A stretch of 5,722 nt of DNA, taken from Aquisalimonas sp. (GTDB lineage: Bacteria; Pseudomonadota; Gammaproteobacteria; Nitrococcales; Aquisalimonadaceae). The stretch is from contig SKYZ01000205.1 in the NCBI GenBank assembly GCA_007127625.1, positions 1 through 5,722 of the forward strand, in the 5' to 3' direction. The notes under the pieces are model-generated. The model had not been told where the DNA came from, searched no databases, and saw only the letters and a list, made by a program, of their open reading frames with translations. The stretch's first letter is position 1; every line of letters starts with the position of its first letter. The position numbers and the translations under genes are program-made. Of the stretch, positions 1-4,614 are shown piece after piece.

Positions 1-14
1 CGGCGTTACGGGAT

Positions 15-100
15 TGGTGCCCCGGGGGAGAGTCGAACTCCCACGGCCAAAGGCCACTCGATTTTGAGTCGAGCGCGTCTACCAGTTCCGCCACCGGGGC
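15..100 (-). tRNA. tRNA-Leu, anticodon CAA, CCA end encoded
   Basis: Reads UUG leucine codons. On the minus strand the 5' acceptor strand GCCCCGG (100-94) pairs perfectly with CCGGGGC (25-19). The discriminator A is at 18 and CCA is encoded at 17-15. The anticodon stem CTCGA/TCGAG (73-69 and 61-57) encloses the loop CTCAAAA, which puts the anticodon CAA at 66-64, C at position 32 and U at 33. A long variable arm (GGCC-TTT-GGCC) marks a class II tRNA, and the T arm is GGGAG-TTCGACT-CTCCC. The D arm carries the usual GG and TAGA elements. Length is 86 with CCA, normal for tRNA-Leu. It lies 107 bases downstream of the hypothetical membrane-protein gene on the same strand. I could not find a convincing promoter of its own, so co-transcription is possible. 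Confidence 0.97.
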
Positions 101-207
101 GCGTGGCAACAGCGGTGGACCATGCCACCGGAGCAGGATTCTGCCACAGTTGGCCGGGAGGCGCACCAGGCCCGCGTGCAACGGGCCTGAGGCACCCTCC
201 GCCGGTA
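101..207 (-). other. spacer between membrane-protein gene and tRNA-Leu, with two stem-loops
   Basis: This 107-base spacer holds no gene. It contains two perfect inverted repeats. The first is CGGTGG-(6)-CCACCG at 113-118/125-130. The second is AGGCCCG-(7)-CGGGCCT at 168-174/182-188, which starts 20 bases after the stop codon of the upstream minus-strand gene. Neither is followed by a T run on the minus strand, so neither is a classic intrinsic terminator. They could be transcript-end, processing or leader structures ahead of the tRNA, or chance in GC-rich DNA. No clear -35/-10 pair for the tRNA was seen on the minus strand. Confidence 0.35.
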
Positions 208-810
208 TCAGTCCATGACCCGGTCCCAGCCGGCGTGGATGACCTCGCTGGTCTGTTCCTCCACCTCCGGCACCGGGTGACTGACATGGGCGTGCCAGGC
301 GATAAAGGTGTCCCGCAGCACACCGGACGCGATCTGCTGATAGCGCTCCACCGGCACCCCGCGATCGGGACGGTAGGAGCCCTGCAGGTTGCCATCCCGG
401 TCAATGCTGAGCTCGACCCGGAAGTTCACCGGTTCGCCGGCGCGGGCGCCATGTTCGATCAACCCCGCCGTGCGTGCTCCGCGGGCAAGTTCGAACAGCC
501 GTTCGCCGTCGCCGTCGCGAACCACCACCTCGTAGCGCGCCGGGCGCTCACCCCGCGTGGTCAGAACGATCTCGCGGGCATCCCCCGGCAGCGGCCCCAA
601 CTGGTCGATCACGCCCTGCATTGTGTCGTCCAGGGTGGCACTGGGCCGCGGATCGTCCAGGCCGCCACGGAAGCGGGCCTCCATGACCGCGATAATCACC
701 AGCACCACAACCGTTACCAGGATTGCCAGGCCGATCCACAATTCACGGCGGGTCTTGGCCTCGTAGGCGCGCGCTTCGGATGGTGTAACCGGCTCGTGCT
801 CGGTGCTCAT
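208..810 (-). CDS. hypothetical single-pass membrane protein, 200 residues
   Basis: I do not recognise this family. The protein has a short polar N-terminus ending in KTRRE (about 1-23), one strongly hydrophobic helix at about 24-44, and a soluble C-terminal region of about 155 residues. Positive charges before the helix predict a cytoplasmic N-terminus and a periplasmic bulk. No lipobox or signal-peptidase site is evident, so it is probably an anchored type II protein. The soluble part is rich in Asp and Glu, has a beta-like stretch (about 79-145, including ARYEVVVRDGDGERLFEL and FRVELSIDRDG), and a C-terminal segment with two His and two Trp. It contains no Cys. The ATG at 810 is well supported: AGGAGG lies at 825-820 with a 9-base spacer. 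It follows ttcA on the same strand after 137 bases that contain a strong hairpin, so linked transcription is possible but not assured. It is a real gene by its start signal and protein-like composition; its function is unknown. Confidence 0.8.
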   Translation of the reverse strand: MSTEHEPVTPSEARAYEAKTRRELWIGLAILVTVVVLVIIAVMEARFRGGLDDPRPSATLDDTMQGVIDQLGPLPGDAREIVLTTRGERPARYEVVVRDGDGERLFELARGARTAGLIEHGARAGEPVNFRVELSIDRDGNLQGSYRPDRGVPVERYQQIASGVLRDTFIAWHAHVSHPVPEVEEQTSEVIHAGWDRVMD

Positions 811-833
811 GAACCCTTGCCTCCTGGTTTGCT

Positions 834-861
834 GGCGTTCTCCCCCGCGCGGGAGAACGCC
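834..861 (-). repeat. 28-bp inverted repeat between ttcA and the membrane-protein gene
   Basis: There is a perfect 11-bp stem: GGCGTTCTCCC (834-844) pairs with GGGAGAACGCC (851-861) around a six-base loop, CCGCGC. It lies in the 137-base gap between the ttcA stop and the next start. On the minus-strand transcript it ends eight bases before the AGGAGG Shine-Dalgarno of the 200-residue protein. No T run follows on either strand, so it is not a standard intrinsic terminator. It could be an intercistronic RNA structure that stabilises or attenuates the message, or a dyad operator site. The symmetry is seen directly; the role is inference. Confidence 0.6.
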
Positions 862-947
862 GGACGGTGGATCGGCGCGGTTGGCGCGCTGCGGCGCATC
901 AGCATAACGCAGGACGCGCCGGAATGGAGCCCGTGATTCCGGGCAGG

Positions 948-1802
948 TCAGTGGCGCGGGCTGTCCGCGGCCACGGCAAGACCGGCAAAAGCGTCTTCCT
1001 CACCGGTGACCGGGTCCGGCATACCGGGTGCCCCGCTCCCCTGCAGGCCTTCGAAATCGTACAGATCATTGTCCGCCAGGTGCGACGGCCGGACGTTCTG
1101 CATGCTGCGCAGGATGATATTCAGGCGATTGGGATCGGCCTTCTCCCACTCCCGCACCATGCGCTTGATTTCCGCGCGCTTGAGATTGGGCTGGGAGCCG
1201 CAGAGATTGCAGGGGATGATGGGGAACGCCTTGCGCTCGGCGTAGTCCTCCAGGTAGCGCTCCGGGACATAGGCCAGGGGCCGGATCACCACGTGACGGC
1301 CATCGTTGCTCTTGAGCTTGGGCGGCATGGTGGCCAGACGGCCACCATAGAACATGTTCAGGAACAGCGTCTCCACAAGATCGTCCCGGTGGTGGCCCAG
1401 GGCGATCTTGGTCATGCCCATTTCCTCGGCCGCCGTGTACAAGGCACCCCGGCGCAGTCGCGAGCACAGCGAGCACATGGTCTTGCCTTCCGGCAGGACG
1501 CTTTTCACGACACTGTAGGTGTCCTGCTCGAGAATGCGGTAGTCCACCCCGAGGCTGTCCAGATAGTCCGGGAGCACGTGTTCGGGCCAGCCGGGCTGCT
1601 TCTGGTCCAGGTTGACGGCGGTGAGCTCGAAGCGCACCGGCGCCCGCTGCTGCAAGTGCCTCAGCATCTCCAGCATGGCGTAGGAATCCTTGCCGCCGGA
1701 GAGACACACCATGATGCGGTCGCCGTCCTCGATCATGCGGTAGTCGCGGATCGCATTGGCGGTGAGGTAGGTGAGGCGCTTTTCCAGGGACTTGAGGTTC
1801 AT
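948..1802 (-). CDS. ttcA: tRNA 2-thiocytidine(32) synthetase TtcA
   Basis: TtcA is a cytoplasmic ATP-dependent iron-sulfur enzyme that puts sulfur on cytidine 32 of a subset of tRNAs. From the chosen ATG (1802) the protein has 284 residues. The PP-loop SGGKDS at 35-40 binds [13 protein letters not shown] places CxxC at 110-113, GHHRDD is at 136-141, and PCNLCGSQ gives a second CxxC at 198-201. In E. coli TtcA two Cys of the first pair and one of the second hold the [4Fe-4S] cluster, and equivalents of all are present. [13 protein letters not shown] and IRPLAY also match my memory of the family. The open frame continues upstream to an ATG at 1883. I prefer 1802 because family-like sequence begins with [10 protein letters not shown] and a good promoter at 1866-1837 falls inside the longer form. 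Neither start has a good Shine-Dalgarno. The protein is shorter than the 311-residue E. coli one at the C-terminus. Confidence 0.95.
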   Translation of the reverse strand: MNLKSLEKRLTYLTANAIRDYRMIEDGDRIMVCLSGGKDSYAMLEMLRHLQQRAPVRFELTAVNLDQKQPGWPEHVLPDYLDSLGVDYRILEQDTYSVVKSVLPEGKTMCSLCSRLRRGALYTAAEEMGMTKIALGHHRDDLVETLFLNMFYGGRLATMPPKLKSNDGRHVVIRPLAYVPERYLEDYAERKAFPIIPCNLCGSQPNLKRAEIKRMVREWEKADPNRLNIILRSMQNVRPSHLADNDLYDFEGLQGSGAPGMPDPVTGEEDAFAGLAVAADSPRH

Positions 1803-1836
1803 GGCAGCAGCCGACGCAATTGATTCGGGGAGCGTG

Positions 1837-1866
1837 TTTATACCATCGCGGGCCTGCGCGACCCAA
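1837..1866 (-). promoter_or_regulatory. candidate sigma70 promoter for ttcA
   Basis: On the minus strand TTGGGT (1866-1861) and TATAAA (1842-1837) are separated by 18 bases, giving four of six and five of six consensus matches. Transcription would start near 1830, leaving a leader of about 28 bases before the ATG at 1802. The TATAAA stands out in otherwise GC-rich DNA. The region is shared with the divergent ABC transporter gene. The hexamers and spacing are read directly; promoter activity is inferred. Confidence 0.6.
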
Positions 1867-1932
1867 GCTCGCGGCGTTACCATGCCGCTTCAGGGAGACG
1901 CTGAACCGCAGGTTGGCTACAGGACACAGGCA

Positions 1933-3741
1933 ATGGTCTCGCACCTCGAATCCGCATCCGACGCCACGCCGCATCGCCTGGAGCCGCTGACCCATCTGCT
2001 GCGTTTCCTGGCCACCTACCGCCGGCGCGTGGCGGCCGCCGTCGTGGCCCTGCTGGTGGCAGCCGGCAGCGTACTGGCGGTGGGCCAGGCCCTGCGCCTG
2101 GTGGTGGACCAGGGCTTCCTCGGCGACGACCCGCAGCAACTCGACCGACTGCTGGCCCTGACCCTGGGCATCATTCTGCTCATGGCCCTGGCATCGGCGG
2201 TGCGCTTCTACCTCGTGTCCTGGATTGGCGAGCGGGTTGCCGCGGACCTGCGCAAGGCGGTGTTCGACCACGTCACCCGCCAGGAGCCGGCATTCTTCGA
2301 GGTCAACGGCGTGGGCGAAATCCAGTCACGCCTGACCACCGACACCAGTGTGCTGCAGACCATTCTCGGCTCATCGTTTTCCATCGCGGTGCGCAATCTG
2401 CTGCTGCTCATCGGTGCCGTGATCATGCTGTTCATCACCAGCCCCCGGCTCACCGCGCTGGTGCTGATCGGGCTGCCGCTGGTGCTGATACCGATCCTGT
2501 TCTTCGGTCGCCGGGTTCGCCGTCTGTCCCGTTCCAGTCAGGACCGGGTGGCGGACGTGGGCAGCTTTGCGGGTGAGACGCTGCAAGGCATTCATACGGT
2601 GCAGGCCTTCGGCCATGAACAGCACGACCGGGAACGCTTTGCCGGCCATGTGGACGCCGCGTTCACCACCGCCATGGCCCGCATCCGCCAGCGGGCCTGG
2701 CTGCTGGGCATAGCCATGGGCCTCGCGTTCACCGCCGTGGGCATCATTCTCTGGCAGGGAGGCCATGATGTGCTGGCCGGGCGCATGTCCGGGGGCGAGC
2801 TCTCGGCCTTCGTCTTTTACGCGGTGCTGGCGGCGGGCGCCACCGGCGCGGTTTCCGAAGTCTCCGGCGAGCTGTTCCGGGCCGCCGGGGCCACGGAACG
2901 ACTGATGGAGCTTCTGCGGGCGCAGCCCTCCATCCAGGCACCCGCGGCACCGGTGCCACTGAACCGACCCGCGCGGGGCGCGGTGAGCCTCGAACGCGTC
3001 GACTTCGCCTACCCGGGACGGCCGGATACACCCGTGCTTCGCAGCCTCGACCTGGAGGTGCGGCCGGGTGAGCGGGTTGCCCTGGTGGGGCCCTCCGGGG
3101 CGGGCAAGAGCACCCTCTTCGGGCTGCTGCTGCGCTTCTACGATCCGGCCTCGGGGCGCGTGCTGTTCGACGGCCAGGACCTGCGCAGCCTGGACCCGGC
3201 GGAGTTGCGCAGCCAGATCGGTCTGGTGGCCCAGGAGCCGACCCTGTTCACCGGCACCGCCTGGGACAACATCCGCTATGGCTGGCCGCAGGCGGACGAC
3301 GCAGCCGTACGCCGCGCCGCCACCGCCGCCCACTGCACCGAGTTTCTGGACCGGCTGCCTCAGGGCTTCGACACCCCCCTGGGGCCCGGGGGCGTGCAGC
3401 TCTCCGGCGGCCAACGCCAGCGCCTGGCCATCGCCCGGGCCATTCTCCGCGACCCGGCGCTGCTGTTGCTCGACGAGGCAACCAGCAGCCTGGATGCCGA
3501 CAGCGAGGCGCGCATTCAGGCCGCGCTCACCGACCTGATGCGCGACCGTACCAGCCTGGTCATCGCCCACCGTCTCGCGACGGTGCAATCCGCCGACCGA
3601 ATCGTGGTCATGGACGGCGGCCGCATCGAGGCCCAGGGACGCCATACCCGGCTCCTGGAGGAAAGCCCGCTGTACGCCCATCTGGCAGCGCTCCAGTTCG
3701 ACCTCGGCGCCCCTCCGGAGACTGCCGGTACGAGGCACTGA
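1933..3741 (+). CDS. ABC exporter half-transporter, fused permease/ATPase (MsbA-related, ABCB type)
   Basis: An inner-membrane ATP-driven exporter half that would work as a homodimer; the substrate (lipid, drug or other) cannot be told from sequence. From the ATG at 1933 it has 602 residues, normal for the type. Six hydrophobic segments lie near 33-56, 74-96, 152-169, 174-191, 256-277 and 289-309. The nucleotide-binding domain follows from about 350: A-loop Tyr360, Walker A GPSGAGKST (386-394), Q-loop Gln434, signature LSGGQRQR (490-497), Walker B LLLLDEATS (510-518), D-loop SSLD and switch His546. All ATPase residues are intact. The frame is open upstream, with an ATG at 1882, but 1933 has AGGA at 1921-1924 with an eight-base spacer, and family-like sequence begins soon after. 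It diverges from ttcA, and a PadR-type regulator follows on the same strand 161 bases downstream. I saw no clear plus-strand promoter in the divergent gap. It resembles MsbA-related proteins but is not called MsbA itself. Confidence 0.93.
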   Translation: MVSHLESASDATPHRLEPLTHLLRFLATYRRRVAAAVVALLVAAGSVLAVGQALRLVVDQGFLGDDPQQLDRLLALTLGIILLMALASAVRFYLVSWIGERVAADLRKAVFDHVTRQEPAFFEVNGVGEIQSRLTTDTSVLQTILGSSFSIAVRNLLLLIGAVIMLFITSPRLTALVLIGLPLVLIPILFFGRRVRRLSRSSQDRVADVGSFAGETLQGIHTVQAFGHEQHDRERFAGHVDAAFTTAMARIRQRAWLLGIAMGLAFTAVGIILWQGGHDVLAGRMSGGELSAFVFYAVLAAGATGAVSEVSGELFRAAGATERLMELLRAQPSIQAPAAPVPLNRPARGAVSLERVDFAYPGRPDTPVLRSLDLEVRPGERVALVGPSGAGKSTLFGLLLRFYDPASGRVLFDGQDLRSLDPAELRSQIGLVAQEPTLFTGTAWDNIRYGWPQADDAAVRRAATAAHCTEFLDRLPQGFDTPLGPGGVQLSGGQRQRLAIARAILRDPALLLLDEATSSLDADSEARIQAALTDLMRDRTSLVIAHRLATVQSADRIVVMDGGRIEAQGRHTRLLEESPLYAHLAALQFDLGAPPETAGTRH

Positions 3742-3850
3742 CCTTGCGTTGTTCACCCACGGCCGAGCGGTATTTTGTGCACCGCACCACTCCGGTATAT
3801 CCCTCGCAGTTCCGGCCGAAATAAATTATAAGACCAAGGCGCCCGCACCA

Positions 3851-3859
3851 TGCTATAAA
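3851..3859 (+). promoter_or_regulatory. extended -10 promoter for the PadR gene
   Basis: TGC-TATAAA at 3851-3859 is an extended -10 element (TGn followed by a five-of-six match to TATAAT). No recognisable -35 hexamer lies 16-18 bases upstream, which fits the extended -10 class. Transcription would begin near 3866 and give a leader of about 37 bases to the CTG start at 3903, but about 130 bases to the first in-frame ATG at 3999. It therefore indirectly supports the upstream start. Activity is inferred from sequence only. Confidence 0.5.
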
Positions 3860-3889
3860 ACAGCGGCAGTTCCCGATCCACCGCTTTCC

Positions 3890-3895
3890 AGAGGA
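3890..3895 (+). promoter_or_regulatory. Shine-Dalgarno that sets a CTG start
   Basis: AGAGGA at 3890-3895 matches the anti-Shine-Dalgarno well and lies seven bases before CTG at 3903, optimal spacing. No ATG, GTG or TTG in the PadR frame lies between this site and ATG 3999, so the site supports initiation at CTG. Confidence 0.65.
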
Positions 3896-3902
3896 TACTT
3901 CA

Positions 3903-4424
3903 CTGGACACACGCACCCTCTGCCTTGGCGTACTCACCGAGGGCGATGCCTCCGGCTACGAGATCCGTAAACTCCTGCAGGAGCGCTTCGGGCATTTCAT
4001 GCGGGTCAGCTACGGCTCCATCTACCCTGCACTGTCGTCCCTGCTGGATGAGGGCCTGGTCGAGTGTCAGGCCATCTCCCAGTACAGCCGGCCGGACAAG
4101 AAAAGCTACCGGCTGACCCCTGCTGGCGAGCAGGCCTTCATTCAGGCGCTGGAACAGTCACCGGGACGCCACCGTGTGCGCTCGGAATTCCTGGCGTTAC
4201 TGTGCTTCGCGCATTATGTACCCACCCACCGCCTGCAGCAGCTGCTGGACGAGCGTGAACGGGAATTCCGCGAAGACATCGCCGAGGCCGACATCTGGCT
4301 GCAACAGGATGGCGAGCAGGCACCTGCCGGGATGCGGTTCGCCGCCGGGTTCGGTGTCGCGCTACTGCATGCGGCCTGCAACTACATCGACGAGAACCGT
4401 CATACCCTGACGCCAGCGCAGTAG
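3903..4424 (+). CDS. PadR-family transcriptional regulator, probable CTG start
   Basis: A small cytoplasmic DNA-binding regulator with an N-terminal winged helix and a C-terminal helical dimerisation region. From CTG at 3903 it has 173 residues. Residues 2-32 (DTRTLCLGVLTEGDASGYEI and on) are the first two helices typical of PadR proteins, which I recall starting with M-D-x-R/K-T-L-C-L. YGSIYPALSSLLDEGLVE (37-54) contains the recognition helix. KKSYRLTPAGEQAF (67-79 region) is the wing. The C-terminal part (about 93-165) is helical, with a charged coiled-coil-like stretch around 110-130. The first in-frame ATG (3999) would remove 32 residues and half the DNA-binding fold, so it is unlikely to be the true start. 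PadR proteins are usually repressors responding to small molecules, often controlling efflux genes; the exporter just upstream on the same strand is the obvious candidate target, but no operator was recognised. The stop codon lies inside a hairpin. The family call is secure, the CTG start probable. Confidence 0.88.
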   Translation: MDTRTLCLGVLTEGDASGYEIRKLLQERFGHFMRVSYGSIYPALSSLLDEGLVECQAISQYSRPDKKSYRLTPAGEQAFIQALEQSPGRHRVRSEFLALLCFAHYVPTHRLQQLLDEREREFREDIAEADIWLQQDGEQAPAGMRFAAGFGVALLHAACNYIDENRHTLTPAQ

Positions 4425-4431
4425 CGCTGGC
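4412..4431 (+). terminator. stem-loop over the PadR stop codon (weak terminator candidate)
   Basis: GCCAGCGC (4412-4419) pairs perfectly with GCGCTGGC (4424-4431) around the loop AGTA, and the TAG stop (4422-4424) spans the loop and the 3' arm. No T run follows, so intrinsic termination is doubtful. It may be a transcript-end structure. A second copy of GCCAGCGC at 4504-4511 could pair with the same 3' arm instead. Confidence 0.4.
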
Positions 4432-4580
4432 ACGCGAGCGACGACGCCCTGCCCACCGTGGCGCGGCGTCACGGTCTCACGCCGAGAGCTTCACTGGCCG
4501 CGCGCCAGCGCCACAAAGATACTGAACGCAACGGACCCGTCGCACCGGATGTTCCCGGAGTACACCGACTGATTGCACTG
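4432..4580. other. convergent intergenic region
   Basis: About 150 bases lie between the ends of the converging PadR and oxidoreductase genes, and no supportable gene was found. It holds one further inverted repeat, ACCGTG-(9)-CACGGT at 4455-4460/4470-4475. The GC-rich sequence offers several alternative short stems, but no T run to mark an intrinsic terminator for either gene. Confidence 0.4.
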
Positions 4581-4586
4581 GCCCCG

Positions 4587-4614
4587 GTCTCGGCTTGCAT
4601 GGGTCAGCCGAGAC
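4587..4614 (-). terminator. stem-loop over the oxidoreductase stop codon (weak terminator candidate)
   Basis: GTCTCGGCT (4587-4595) pairs perfectly with AGCCGAGAC (4606-4614) around a ten-base loop. With a small bulge the stem can extend into GGCCCC/GGGCC, reaching about 4580-4619. The TGA stop of the minus-strand gene (4606-4604) lies at the stem-loop junction. The length and placement at the end of a gene suggest a transcript-end structure, possibly for both converging genes. Neither strand has a T tract after it, so intrinsic termination is uncertain. Confidence 0.45.

Larger units (their letters stand above)
3742..3902 (+). other. intergenic spacer between ABC exporter and PadR gene
   Basis: No gene is seen here. 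The spacer becomes unusually AT-rich at 3820-3832 and again at 3854-3860, against GC-rich surroundings, as expected for a promoter zone. The heptamer CGGCCGA occurs twice (3760-3766 and 3813-3819). A weak inverted repeat GCGGT/ACCGC flanks an ATTTTGTGC loop near 3768-3786. No stem followed by a T run is present, so there is no evident intrinsic terminator after the exporter gene, and read-through into the PadR gene is possible. Confidence 0.4.

Noticed and set aside
168..188. Stem-loop after the membrane-protein gene as an intrinsic terminator
   Set aside because: The 7-bp stem is perfect, but no T run follows on the minus strand, so it is only noted as a stem-loop.
64..936. Long plus-strand open frame of about 290 codons
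   Set aside because: It runs through the tRNA-Leu gene and antisense to the membrane-protein gene, which has a strong Shine-Dalgarno. Its composition is typical of a GC-rich shadow frame.
867..1823. Plus-strand open frame antisense to ttcA
   Set aside because: The opposite strand encodes an unmistakable TtcA. The His- and Gln-rich translation is what the antisense frame of a GC-rich gene gives.
1820..1844. TTGATT followed by TATACC as a plus-strand promoter for the exporter
   Set aside because: The spacer is only 13 bases, too short for a normal sigma70 promoter.
1066..2271. Minus-strand open frame of about 400 codons across the ttcA-exporter divergent region
   Set aside because: It overlaps ttcA in another frame and the exporter in antisense, spans the promoter zone, and has low-complexity Ala/Arg/Gly/His composition.
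2371..3756. Minus-strand open frame of about 460 codons antisense to the ABC exporter
   Set aside because: The plus strand carries a full set of ABC transporter motifs; this frame has no recognisable domain and a shadow-like composition.
3825..3830. Perfect TATAAT on the minus strand in the exporter-PadR spacer
   Set aside because: No matching -35 at 16-18 bases, no TG extension and no minus-strand gene downstream; probably a by-product of the AT-rich promoter zone.
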